Origin: Rhodospirillales bacterium
Lineage (GTDB): Bacteria > Pseudomonadota > Alphaproteobacteria > Acetobacterales > Acetobacteraceae
DNA length: 64,000 nucleotides
Assembly (NCBI GenBank): GCA_017304945.1
Contig: JAFKLG010000066.1
Coordinates: 1 to 64,000, forward strand
Direction: 5' to 3'
Shown here: positions 54,748 through 62,584 of the stretch, piece after piece
Layout of the letters: each line of letters opens with the position of its first letter
Position numbering within the stretch: the stretch's first letter is position 1
The notes under the pieces: generated by a model
Told to the model about the DNA's origin: nothing
The model's database searches: none
The model's input: only the letters and a program-made list of their open reading frames with translations
Made by a program: the position numbers and the translations under genes

Positions 54748-56685
54748 ATGTCCGGTAGCCGCACTGCCGGGTTCGGCATCGTCATCACAGGTGACGATCG
54801 CCAGGCGGCCAGCACGCTCGACGCGCTGAACAAGCGCATCCAGGCGATCCGTGCGCCGATCGACCAGACCAACAAGAGCCTGAGCCGGCTGTCCGAGAAC
54901 ACGGGGCTGGCGTCGCTTGGCCGCGGCTTCCGCGATCTCTCCCTCCATTCTCAGAGCGCGTTCGAGAACATCGGGCGCATCGTGGCTCCGCTGGCGGCGA
55001 TCACCAGCGCGGCCAGTGTGGCGGGTCTCGCGCGGCTCACTACCCAGTGGGCCGACATGGGGGCGAAGCTATCGTTTTCTGCGCAACGCGCAGGCATGAC
55101 GGCCGGGCAACTTTCGGTGCTCCAGGGCGCCGCGCGTATCGCCGGATCGTCGGCTGAGAGCCTGACCGCCGGCATGACGGCGCTGAACGACAACCTGACG
55201 AACGCCGCCGCCGGCCGCGCGCCTCAAGCAGCGATGGCGTTCAACTACCTCGGCATCAACGCCGATCACATGCGGAAGTCGATCGGGTATGCGAGCGACC
55301 TCCTTCCCGAGATCGCAGACAAGATCGCCGCGATCAAGGATCCGACCATTCAGTCGACCGTCGCCACAATGCTGTTTGGCGGCGCGGCCGACGAGTTGCT
55401 TCCGACGCTTCGCCAAGGCGCCGCAGGGCTGGCCGAGAATTCGGACAAGGCCCGGCGCTATGGCGCCATGAACGACCGCGCGGCAGAGGCGGCGAACGAA
55501 CTGCGGAAGAAGCAGGTCGAGCTGACGCTTGCGGTCGAGGGGGTGGGGAACACCATAGCCGAGAAGCTGGCGCCGGTGATTAGCCCGCTGATGCTCGATT
55601 TAACGACGTGGATCGAGAACAACCGACAACTGATTGGGACCGACATCGCGCGCTGGGTCAGAGATGCAGTTCCTGCCGTGGAGAGCTTCGGCAAGGAAGC
55701 CAACAAAGTGGCCGAGGCGCTGGGCGGCTGGAAAGCGGTTCTCGAAGGCATCGTCGCGATCAAGCTTGCCACGTGGGCGGCGACCGCCGTCGCAAACATG
55801 AACCCACTCGTGCGCCTCACGTTGCTGACCTACCTCGGGTTCAAGGGCGCCGAGCACACTGGCCGATCTGTCGCCGCGGCTGCTGAGAGCGGCCTCACCC
55901 CAGCCATGTACGACCCCGAGGGCATCAACCCGATCATGTATCGGGACGCTGCCGGGCGGCTCTACAGCCCAGACGAGGCCGCCAGGCTGAGCCGCAACCG
56001 TGTGTTCCCTGGCGAAGGCGGCATGGAGGCGTTGGGCCAGAACCCGACCCGTGGCAGCGCTCCGGCGAGTGTCCCGATCACCGACGAGCAGCAGAAGCAG
56101 AACCTGTCTCGCGCGCGGGAATACCTGTTGCAGCAGGGTTGGACGCCGGAGCAGACGGCCGGCATCCTCGCGAACCTGAACGCCGAGAGCCAGTTCAATC
56201 CGGGCGCCGTGGGCGACAACGGCACGTCGTTCGGTGTCGCCCAATGGCACAACGACCGCGCCCAGCAGTTCCAGCAGGTGATGGGGAAGGACATCCGCGG
56301 GTCGTCGCTCGATGACCAGCTGAAGTTCCTCCAATGGGAGCTGACCAACACCGAGAAGGGCGCCGGTGACATGCTGCGCGCGACGCGAACCGCCCGCCAG
56401 GCGGCAGCGGTTGTGTCCTTGCGCTACGAGAGGCCTGCCGGCGGCGTCATGGAGGCGGGCGCCCGCGCGAACGGGGCGGAGCGGTTCCTGCAGCCGCCGG
56501 TGAACGTCCAGGGCGGCACCGGCACATCGGCCGCGCGAGCCGCGCAGACCGAGAAGGGCAGCCTGAAGGTGTCGATTCGCGGCGAGGGGCTCCCGCCCGG
56601 GACGCGCATCGGAGCCGTCGCCGAGGGCAACATCATCGACGGCGCTCCGAGGATCGAACACGCCATGCCGATGGGGGTTCCGTGA
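54748..56685 (+). CDS. tail tape-measure-like protein with embedded phage lysozyme domain
   Basis: A 645-residue protein. Residues about 1-330 are helical with tape-measure features (STLDALNKRIQAIRAPIDQTNKSLSRL, MTALNDNLTNAAAG) and a hydrophobic segment near 330-375. Residues about 446-580 match the phage-tail lysozyme fold (REYLLQQGWTPEQTAGILANLNAESQFNPGAVGDNGTSFGVAQWH); Glu480 is the likely catalytic acid. The ATG has GGAG 8 bases upstream. It is the only tail-type gene in the element; a stand-alone tape measure is unusual. Confidence 0.85.
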   Translation: MSGSRTAGFGIVITGDDRQAASTLDALNKRIQAIRAPIDQTNKSLSRLSENTGLASLGRGFRDLSLHSQSAFENIGRIVAPLAAITSAASVAGLARLTTQWADMGAKLSFSAQRAGMTAGQLSVLQGAARIAGSSAESLTAGMTALNDNLTNAAAGRAPQAAMAFNYLGINADHMRKSIGYASDLLPEIADKIAAIKDPTIQSTVATMLFGGAADELLPTLRQGAAGLAENSDKARRYGAMNDRAAEAANELRKKQVELTLAVEGVGNTIAEKLAPVISPLMLDLTTWIENNRQLIGTDIARWVRDAVPAVESFGKEANKVAEALGGWKAVLEGIVAIKLATWAATAVANMNPLVRLTLLTYLGFKGAEHTGRSVAAAAESGLTPAMYDPEGINPIMYRDAAGRLYSPDEAARLSRNRVFPGEGGMEALGQNPTRGSAPASVPITDEQQKQNLSRAREYLLQQGWTPEQTAGILANLNAESQFNPGAVGDNGTSFGVAQWHNDRAQQFQQVMGKDIRGSSLDDQLKFLQWELTNTEKGAGDMLRATRTARQAAAVVSLRYERPAGGVMEAGARANGAERFLQPPVNVQGGTGTSAARAAQTEKGSLKVSIRGEGLPPGTRIGAVAEGNIIDGAPRIEHAMPMGVP

Positions 56686-56940
56686 GCGGCGCACTCGGAC
56701 CACCCAGACATAGTGGCCTGCTACGGACGCCTCCCTCGCCAGTCGATGACCCTCCCGGCGTGACGTTGGGTAGCAGAGCTGTTCGGCGCCACCCGACGCC
56801 GCGACCGGAACGTCCATGGCCGGCACGAACGCACCTGACATCCGCGGCGGCGGCCTGATGCCGGGCATGGCGCCAGGCCGGAACTTTTCGCTTTTCATCG
56901 CGTCGAATCGTCTTCATGGTCCGGCCATGGAGGATCGGTA

Positions 56941-57177
56941 ATGCTCCTAAATGTCGCCGCTCCGAGTGTTTCGTCGGAGTTCCGTCGAGGCTTCGCCTGC
57001 GCACTCGCGGAACTAATCCGCACCCATGGGCACTCCGGTGCCGCGCTTTCCATCATGGAAACCTGCAGGGTGACGTTCAGCGACCTGTGCGCGGACGGTA
57101 TAAACGAAGACGATCTAGAGCCGATCAGAGACGCGGTTGTCGCCGGATATGGTCGGAATGCTGCTGCTCGACGCTAG
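56941..57177 (+). CDS. small protein, unknown
   Basis: A 78-residue protein (MLLNVAAPSVSSEFRRGFACALAELIRTHGHSG...FSDLCADGINEDDLEPIRDAVVAGYGR). GAGG precedes the ATG. The LEPIR..V end suggests a small helical protein. Its 3' end overlaps the convergent gene at 57115. Confidence 0.5.
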   Translation: MLLNVAAPSVSSEFRRGFACALAELIRTHGHSGAALSIMETCRVTFSDLCADGINEDDLEPIRDAVVAGYGRNAAARR

Positions 57178-57423
57178 GGCGGACGGGGACATAGCATCCG
57201 CTACGGGAGTGACTACACGCGCCTCGGCTAGGAACACCTGTACAGCTTCCAGGAACGCGTCATAGGTCATCCCGTCGACCGGCAGATCCAGTCTGCTGCC
57301 TCGATGTCTGACGAGGTAGCGGTCGCGCATTCGAGCGACGATCGCCCCATCTGTCGTGGATACTAGGTAGCCCTCCATCGCGAGACAGATGGCGTCCGAA
57401 AGCGACGCGATCTGCTTTCTCAT
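57115..57423 (-). CDS. small protein, unknown, coupled to the 45-residue gene upstream
   Basis: A 102-residue protein (ISLSDAICLAMEGYLV-like start, then VARMRDRYLVRHRGSRLDLPVDGMTYDAFLEAVQVFLAEARV). Its ATG overlaps the stop of the upstream small gene (CCATGA). The C-terminal third is Ser/Ala-rich and runs into the convergent gene. Confidence 0.55.
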   Translation of the reverse strand: MRKQIASLSDAICLAMEGYLVSTTDGAIVARMRDRYLVRHRGSRLDLPVDGMTYDAFLEAVQVFLAEARVVTPVADAMSPSALASSSSIPTISGDNRVSDRL

Positions 57424-57557
57424 GGCGAAGCACCAGCTGGAAGCTTCCCGACCAACAGGACCGGCGAGAACGCTCCAATCGCGCTGATAAGTGCGAGAGC
57501 GTCATCCGCAACTGCGGTGGCAACACTAACGCCGCCGACGACACGGAAGGCTGACAT
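57420..57557 (-). CDS. 45-residue small protein
   Basis: A very short gene, beginning MSAFRVVGGVSVATAVADDALALIS and ending KLPAGASP, with a strong ribosome site (GGGAGGGA, 7 bases before the ATG) and a stop that overlaps the next ATG. The first part is hydrophobic and could be membrane-associated. The spacing and coupling argue that it is real. Confidence 0.6.
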   Translation of the reverse strand: MSAFRVVGGVSVATAVADDALALISAIGAFSPVLLVGKLPAGASP

Positions 57558-58092
57558 TGAACGATCCCTCCCAAAAATTATCCCACTCTCGTCTACCTCC
57601 CCGCCCTACTGTTCTCAATGGTAAAAACATAGGGATTTGCTGCCAGATTTAGCATTGGCGTCACGAAATTGCGAAGAGAATCCCGTGCTACGCGATGGAG
57701 TCAGGAAAGAACGACAGGCCTTCTGCCATGCCCAGGCGCCGCCTAGCCCAGCACGGCACTGCTGATCGGAGGATGACGTCCACACACCTGCTATGTACGG
57801 GTACATACGTGCTGACCGGACCGGCGCTCGTTTTGCTCCCTAGCTATTCCCGGCGGAAGCGCGGCTGCTCGACATGGGCCATGTCTTCCACCTTTGGGTG
57901 CAGGCGTCGGCTAACGAGCGCCTTGAGCTTGGGTGGCACGAGGGCCGAAACGTGAGGGAAGCGGCGTGATATGCCCCGGCAGCCGATCTCACCGAGGAGC
58001 GCGAACTGCGAGAGGCGCGGCGCGCCTGGACACGCGACACGGGCTGGACGCGTGATCCCCAAAGCTGAGTCCGCGAATTCGGCCCGTGGGTA
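57558..58092. other. 535-bp stretch without a supported gene
   Basis: Only short frames without ribosome sites or motifs are seen. The part near 57570-57660 is AT-richer than its surroundings and probably contains the promoter of the 45-residue gene. Confidence 0.5.
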
Positions 58093-58335
58093 GTGCGCAC
58101 ATGGTCGGACGAGGACGCGGGCACATTTCGCGTCCGCTTGCAGCACCATCGTGCGGCAAGCGCCCCTCTCCTGCTGCCCGGCGTCTACGTCACCGCGCGT
58201 GAAGCGCCCGAGGCTGCGTTTGATGCGAACGAGCCGCCCAGCGCTGTCGTAGTCGGCTGCGTCAATCCGCTAGTTACGCCTGAGCGATATCAAACATCCG
58301 CCACGGGATCTGCTCGCCCAGTGTCTCGTTGCTGA
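58093..58335 (+). CDS. possible small protein or gene remnant
   Basis: An 80-codon frame from a GTG (RTWSDEDAGTFRVRLQHH...GVYVTAREAPEAAFDANEPPSAVVVG) has coding-like composition but no clear ribosome site. Upstream, the same frame stays coding-like with stops, so it may be the tail of a decayed gene. Confidence 0.3.
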   Translation: MRTWSDEDAGTFRVRLQHHRAASAPLLLPGVYVTAREAPEAAFDANEPPSAVVVGCVNPLVTPERYQTSATGSARPVSRC

Positions 58336-58390
58336 AGCAGGGATGGAGCGCCTGACGGCCTCATACGCCAAGCCGATCGCGGTGCGTCAG

Positions 58391-58645
58391 TTAACGACCA
58401 CCGCCTACAGTCGCGGAAGCGGTTTGCGCCCTATCAATCAAGCGCTCGGCCGCGATTAGACCATCAAGATGGGCTTGGGCGAGTTCGAGGCTCCGCTCAA
58501 TGCGCTCGAGAACTTCCTGAGCTTTGAATGCAAGATCATGCTGACCGTGAGATCGGAACTGGCGGATGAGGGTGCATTGGTGCCTGGCGCGCTGCTGCGT
58601 AGCGGCGATCCACTCTTTGGCTGCCCGCACTTCCTGTTCGGTCAT
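58391..58645 (-). CDS. small coiled-coil protein
   Basis: An 84-residue helical protein (MTEQEVRAAKEWIAATQQRARHQ..., then VLERIERSLELAQAHLDGLIAAERLIDRAQ). GAGG lies 9 bases upstream of ATG 58645. Function unknown. Confidence 0.55.
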   Translation of the reverse strand: MTEQEVRAAKEWIAATQQRARHQCTLIRQFRSHGQHDLAFKAQEVLERIERSLELAQAHLDGLIAAERLIDRAQTASATVGGGR

Positions 58646-58689
58646 TTTGGAAGGCCTCACGTGATTTTGGGACGCACCGGCGGCGACTT

Positions 58690-58805
58690 ATGTAAGATCA
58701 AAACACGACTGTCAAATATTCGAGTCAAGTCTTTGCTATTATATTCTGACCCGGAATTTATAAAGAATTTCCTGCTTGATCGATATTTGTGTATCTGTGT
58801 TCTGG
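58690..58805. other. AT-rich patch
   Basis: This stretch (for example CAAATATTCGAG and TATTATATTCTGAC) is much richer in A and T than the rest of the window and lies between the small coiled-coil gene and the next plus-strand gene. It may hold promoters or be recently acquired DNA. Confidence 0.6.
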
Positions 58806-58829
58806 TTCGGAACGGGACGGGGCTAGTGG

Positions 58830-59150
58830 ATGTGCAGTTTTCTCAAAGGACCCGGTTCGATTCTAGTCGGGTATGAGATGCGCAAGGCGGCGCATCAAAT
58901 GGCGAACGTCCGCGCGCAAGTCGATGAGCTTCGCGCCGAAGCCCGCCGAACTAACGAAGCGATCGATTACACTCTGGCACGGGGGCTGCAAGCCTGCGCG
59001 CTGGCCAGAGCGAACTCGCGCCCCATAGTGAGCCGAGTGCTCGTGTTTAGCGTAGGCCCACCGCCGTCATCCGCCGGGGACGGCGTTCAACGCCTACTTT
59101 GTCGCGCGTGGTCGCCGTGCAGATCAGCCCTGGTCGAGCTGTCGGGCTAG
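58830..59150 (+). CDS. small protein, unknown
   Basis: A 106-residue frame; the first 75 residues look coding (MRKAAHQMANVRAQVDELRAEARRTNEAIDYTLARG is a helix). The C-terminal part is less convincing, and its 3' end overlaps the convergent gene by 4 bp. Confidence 0.4.
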   Translation: MCSFLKGPGSILVGYEMRKAAHQMANVRAQVDELRAEARRTNEAIDYTLARGLQACALARANSRPIVSRVLVFSVGPPPSSAGDGVQRLLCRAWSPCRSALVELSG

Positions 59151-59395
59151 CGTATTGGCGAGGTCAAAATACGCTGCAAGAGGCGGAGGATCTCTGCACC
59201 GTCATCACCTCCAATGGTCATCCTTTGCCACGTCCAGCCAATCGGCGCGGCAGGTAACACCTCTCCCGCGCGCCGAACTACATGCGTGCCAGTCGTAGTC
59301 CCTAGCACGTTCAGAAGCTCGAAAATCCCATCCACGGGCGCGGGTGCTCCGGGTGCTACTTCGTATTGATTGGCCATGGAGGCTGTGTCGCTCAT
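59147..59395 (-). CDS. small protein, unknown
   Basis: An 82-residue protein (MANQYEVAPGAPAPVDGIFELLNVLGTTTGTHVVRRAGEVLPAAPIGWTW...DGAEILRLLQRIL). It looks folded and acidic. A second in-frame ATG at 59377 may be the true start. No family is recognised. Confidence 0.5.
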   Translation of the reverse strand: MSDTASMANQYEVAPGAPAPVDGIFELLNVLGTTTGTHVVRRAGEVLPAAPIGWTWQRMTIGGDDGAEILRLLQRILTSPIR

Positions 59396-59603
59396 CCCGA
59401 AGTCGCTGTCACTCCGGTATGTTCCGTACGTAGATGGCCGGTTCGTGCGTTGCGGGCAATAACTGCCTCGAGCCCCTCATCCGGGCGAGCGGCGGAGCGA
59501 GCGCTTGCAGGCTGACAAGGTCGTCGATAGCGAACTCTTGATCCGGACAAGCCTGCAGGTCGGCCGTCCAGGGGCCGGGAGGTCATCCGGCGCGCTATCG
59601 ACC

Positions 59604-59954
59604 TTAGTCGAGAGCTTTTCGGACAGCGGCTGCGAGCTGCTCTGCAGTAACGGGCGACAGCAGCAGTTCGCCGAAATCGACATGTTCGACGAGATCGGGA
59701 CGGGCAGTGAAGATGATCTTGGCTGATGGACGATGGTGGAGCGTCATGCTGGCCAGCGAAATGCCATTCGGCTGGCCCTCCGGGAAAACAAGGCAGGTCA
59801 CCAACACCTTGAGACGCCCCTCCGATTTTATCTCGCCAATCGCGGACAGCGAACTGGTGTAGGTGGCGACCTCTTGCCCCGCGCCGCTTAGCAGGTTCGC
59901 TGTCGCGTCTAGGAGATCTTGAGACGTATGCACCAAGACCACTGGGGCAGGCAT
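59604..59954 (-). CDS. stand-alone receiver-like protein (CheY fold)
   Basis: A 116-residue protein with the alpha/beta rhythm of a response-regulator receiver: VVLVHTSQDLLDATANLLSGAGQEVATYTS, LKVLVTCLVFPEGQPNGISLASM, AKIIFTARPDL, LLLSPVTAEQLAAAVRKAL. The acidic pocket and central phospho-acceptor Asp are not conserved (TCLVFPEG at that place), so it is probably not phosphorylated. GGGAG precedes the ATG. Confidence 0.75.
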   Translation of the reverse strand: MPAPVVLVHTSQDLLDATANLLSGAGQEVATYTSSLSAIGEIKSEGRLKVLVTCLVFPEGQPNGISLASMTLHHRPSAKIIFTARPDLVEHVDFGELLLSPVTAEQLAAAVRKALD

Positions 59955-60232
59955 TCTCTCTGCTCCCGGGCAAAGGCGAATTCCGGGGTAAGTTGATCCT
60001 AGTTGCCGGCTCGGTCAACTGCCTCAATCGTGGCGAGGGTGAGCAGGACCGTGCACGCTTCCAGCCAATCTGCGAGGGCTTGGCCCTACTGCCCCGCATT
60101 GGTCGCTTAAGAATCCTACTAAACGACGGGCGATCCGCCGTCAAAGTGCTACAAGAGACCGGGAGGCGCTTGCATACAAGTGCGCGCAACTGCAAATTGG
60201 GATCAGTCTATCGCCCCGATGAAAGTATCTCG

Positions 60233-60418
60233 ATGCCGGAATTTCTTCGCGCACGTGCTGCCCGCTATCGGCGCATGATGAGTGATTTCTCCGACTTGCA
60301 GGTTCGCTCGGCACTCGAAGCTTCAGCGATCGAGCTGGAGCGCGAAGCGCTGGAAATCGAAGCTGCCGCGGGTCGGACGGTTGCCAGCTGCTGTGCCGGG
60401 TTCGGGGGCAGCAATTAA
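60233..60418 (+). CDS. small helical protein
   Basis: A 61-residue protein (MPEFLRARAARYRRMMSDFSDLQVRSALEASAIELEREALEIEAAAGR) of a type common in alphaproteobacteria. The frame is open further upstream, but homology-like sequence starts here. Function unknown. Confidence 0.55.
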   Translation: MPEFLRARAARYRRMMSDFSDLQVRSALEASAIELEREALEIEAAAGRTVASCCAGFGGSN

Positions 60419-60530
60419 CGAACCCTTGTCGGACGGCCGTCGGGCAAAACCGCATCGGTGCCACAACCTGTGCTCGGAAGCCGTTGCGAGGCCGGAAGCT
60501 CCAGCCACGGTATTGTGGCACCGGAGCCGC

Positions 60531-61001
60531 TTACGCTCGATCTCGGAGTGCGCCGCTTCGGCCAGTATAGGCATTTGCCTCACCCGAGCAGCGCGCCCCG
60601 CACCCGCCGCGCAGATTACAGCGTTGGGAGAGGGAGGACGCTTCGCGGCATTTCCCCTCCTGCGAGCCTCCATCTGCCCGGCCGCCGGCGGTCGGCGGTC
60701 GGCGGTCGGCGGCGGCGCACCCGGAGGAGACTGCCTCCAGTGCTGCCGCCTCGGCGGCGGCCAGGGCAGCGTCTGGCGTGTCGGACGTGAGCAGGCCGGC
60801 CAGCCGATCGGCCGCACGGTCCAATAGGCGCCGGTCCCAGGTCAAGGCGCCACCCTTGCCGCCGCGCCGCATCGCCGGCGGCCAGATGCCAAGCCGCACC
60901 TCGATGTCGAAGGTAGTCGCCGACACGCCGAGATACGCCGCCGCATGGACACGGCTCAGGAAGCGGGCGTGCTCAACGGGAAACGCGAGGGATCTTGTCA
61001 T
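60531..61001 (-). CDS. HTH (excisionase-like) protein with repeat-disrupted C-terminus
   Basis: A 156-residue frame. The N-terminal part (FLSRVHAAAYLGVSATTFDIEVRLGIWPPAMRRGGKGGALTWDRRLLDRAADRL) is a MerR/Xis-type HTH. The last third runs through a 7-bp tandem repeat (GGCGGTC x3 at 60687-60707) and becomes Cys/Gly-rich, so the true end may be in another frame. It overlaps the preceding gene (ATGA). Confidence 0.55.
   Translation of the reverse strand: MTRSLAFPVEHARFLSRVHAAAYLGVSATTFDIEVRLGIWPPAMRRGGKGGALTWDRRLLDRAADRLAGLLTSDTPDAALAAAEAAALEAVSSGCAAADRRPPTAGGRADGGSQEGKCREASSLSQRCNLRGGCGARCSGEANAYTGRSGALRDRA
60687..60707. repeat. 7-bp tandem repeat inside a coding region
   Basis: GGCGGTC is repeated three times in perfect tandem, followed by GGCGGCG. 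Since 7 is not a multiple of 3, a gain or loss of one unit shifts the frame of the HTH gene. Confidence 0.85.
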
Positions 61002-61204
61002 GCGCGGTTCTCGGCACAGTGGCCCGGAAGCCTCCGCCAGCGAAGATGACTCACTTGGCTGAACGCTTCGTCTGTCGCGAGTTTGGGGTCGTCAGAGCCA
61101 GCGCGTTGGCGAACGCGTCGGCCCTTCGTGGCCCCCGCTGGCTTGACGGTGCCGACGATCCAGAGAGTGCCCGTGTCGGGGCGGGTGACGACCTTGAGCG
61201 GCAT
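60998..61204 (-). pseudogene. N-terminal fragment of a second integrase
   Basis: 68 codons (MPLKVVTRPDTGTLWIVGTVKPAGATKGRRVRQRAGSDDPKLATDEA) match the arm-binding start of phage integrases (MPLxVVxRPDTG...RVRxRAxSDDPKLAxxEA). The catalytic domain is missing; the sequence after residue 47 is unrelated and ends in a stop overlapping the next start. Confidence 0.7.
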
Positions 61205-61359
61205 GCTTCCTCCAGGGCCTGGATCGCGACCTGATCGAACCGGATCGAGCCGTTCAGGTCCAGCAGCGGCACGCCGTGCTTCCGGCAGAACCGGATCAGC
61301 TTCAGGCGGCTGATCCCGAACTCCTGCGCGACGTCCTCGGGGGTGCGGTACTCAGTCAC
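61051..61359 (-). CDS. Xis-type HTH protein of the second module
   Basis: A 102-residue frame from GTG 61359 (VTEYRTPEDVAQEFGISRLKLIRFCRKHGVPLLDLNGSIRFDQVAIQALEEA), a standard AlpA/Xis HTH in the first 55 residues. The rest is low-complexity and overlaps the truncated integrase in another frame, so the original stop seems to be lost. Its start overlaps the XRE gene stop by 8 bp. Confidence 0.65.
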   Translation of the reverse strand: MTEYRTPEDVAQEFGISRLKLIRFCRKHGVPLLDLNGSIRFDQVAIQALEEACRSRSSPAPTRALSGSSAPSSQRGPRRADAFANALALTTPNSRQTKRSAK

Positions 61360-61612
61360 TGGGTGGCTGGCCTTGTGCCCGCCTGAGCCGCACCCCCGGG
61401 CCGCCGCCGTTCTCCTCAATGAACTCGACGCCGCCGGCTTCGAGAGCGGCGCGAAGGGCAGCCAGGTTACGCCTCATCGGCTGGGTCGCTCCGCGTTCGA
61501 AATTCCGGAGCGCTGTCACTGAGACCTCGGCTGCCTCGGCCAAGCGCTCTTGCGACCAGTTCACGAGCCCGCGTCCCGCGCGGCATTGAGCAGCATTCAT
61601 GTGCAGCTTCAT
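61352..61612 (-). CDS. XRE-family transcriptional regulator of the second module
   Basis: An 86-residue repressor-type protein. The HTH reads RAGRGLVNWSQERLAEAAEVSVTALRNFERGATQPMRRNLAALRAALEAAGV-like, followed by the typical GVEFIEENGGGPGVRL end. ATG 61600 (MNAAQCRAG) is a common start in this family and could replace 61612. The start region is overlapped by an operator half-site. Confidence 0.88.
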   Translation of the reverse strand: MKLHMNAAQCRAGRGLVNWSQERLAEAAEVSVTALRNFERGATQPMRRNLAALRAALEAGGVEFIEENGGGPGVRLRRAQGQPPSD

Positions 61613-61706
61613 ACGCGTTAGAGCTGAAAAATCCAACGATGAATGAAACCGCTTGACCGCGGTGCGGCGTTGGCCAAGAATGAATGAAGCATTCATGCAT
61701 GAATGC
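61594..61706. promoter_or_regulatory. operator array of ATGAATG half-sites upstream of the XRE gene
   Basis: CATTCAT/ATGAATG half-sites occur at 61594-61600, 61639-61645, 61680-61686, 61690-61696 and 61699-61705. Two perfect dyads result: ATGAATG-AAG-CATTCAT (61680-61696) and GCATTCATGCATGAATGC (61689-61706). The first half-site overlaps the XRE start. The pattern suits cooperative repressor binding controlling the XRE module and the divergent gene. Confidence 0.75.
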
Positions 61707-61763
61707 GGCCGGGCATGGTGTTCCAGCACCCGCCCGACCTGACCCAAGGCGAGGAACGGACCC

Positions 61764-62192
61764 ATGCCCCAGGCTACCGACATACCTACCACACCCACCC
61801 GCCGTGCCGCCCTACGCACAACTGCGAACGCGGTGCTGGCCGGCCTACTGGCTCCCCCAGCCGCACAGGCCGCAATCTCAGCTGACACAGAGAAATCCGC
61901 CGCTCCTTCCACGGAGCTCCGACTGGGCACAAATGAAGACCAAGGGCAGAGAGCGTCCCCGGAGAGTGATGGATGGCAGGGTCGCCTGACCGCTTGCGAA
62001 CTCGCTGACGAATTGCGCCGGCTGGAGACGGTCACCTTGGAAATCGGATCGGACCTCTCCGTACCTGGACAGCAGCGATACAGACTGCTCGGCGAAAGTC
62101 GGCGGGTTCGCGATCTACTAGCCCTGCAGCTTCTACCAAACCCTGCTGCGCGAAAACGACGCTCATGGAGCATCTTGTTCGAATGCCCATGA
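61764..62192 (+). CDS. small protein with signal-like N-terminus
   Basis: A 142-residue protein. The start TRRAALRTTANAVLAGLLAPPAAQAAISA looks like a secretion signal (Arg pair, hydrophobic part, AQA cleavage site). The rest includes a helix (CELADELRRLETVTLEIGSDL) and is otherwise plain. AGGAA precedes the ATG. It is divergent from the XRE gene across the operator array. Confidence 0.55.
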   Translation: MPQATDIPTTPTRRAALRTTANAVLAGLLAPPAAQAAISADTEKSAAPSTELRLGTNEDQGQRASPESDGWQGRLTACELADELRRLETVTLEIGSDLSVPGQQRYRLLGESRRVRDLLALQLLPNPAARKRRSWSILFECP

Positions 62193-62221
62193 ACCGCCGC
62201 TAGCCGGATGCGTTTGCCGAA

Positions 62222-62584
62222 GTGGTTCTTGGGAGCGATGGGCGCCCTTGGCCGCATCGGCAGATCGCGATCGGGGCGGAGGATCAGCGGCTCTACGCCG
62301 AGTTCGAAGAGGGGGAACGCAAGGACCGGCCGCCGCTCGATCGGATCCGGAAGATCAAGGCTCAGACCGCGGCAGGCATCTACGCCAAGGCGCTGGTCGT
62401 GGTCGCCTCGAGGACGGGGGCGGAGCGTCTGGCCCGCTCGCTCGCGCAGGACTTCCTGGACTGCCCTGGCCTGAGTCGGCGCTCTGGCCCGCGGGTTCAG
62501 AGAGCGTGTCGTGACCCCGCGTCCGTTCATCTGGCCACCCTCATCGCCGCCGCGCGACGGGAAACCGCCGCCGCCGCCGACTAG
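62222..62584 (+). CDS. small phage-type protein, possibly frameshifted
   Basis: A 120-codon frame; residues about 15-85 (AIGAEDQRLYAEFEEGERKDRPPLDRIRKIKAQTAAGIYAKALVVVASRTGAERLARSLAQDFL) look well folded. After about position 62470 the expected DLL..PGL..LWPAG-type end appears in the neighbouring frame (ALWPAGSESVS), which points to a one-base shift. Start GTG 62222 is tentative. Confidence 0.45.
   Translation: MVLGSDGRPWPHRQIAIGAEDQRLYAEFEEGERKDRPPLDRIRKIKAQTAAGIYAKALVVVASRTGAERLARSLAQDFLDCPGLSRRSGPRVQRACRDPASVHLATLIAAARRETAAAAD

Noticed and set aside
59604..59954. A functional two-component response regulator
   Set aside because: There is no output domain, no kinase gene nearby and the phospho-acceptor site is not conserved.
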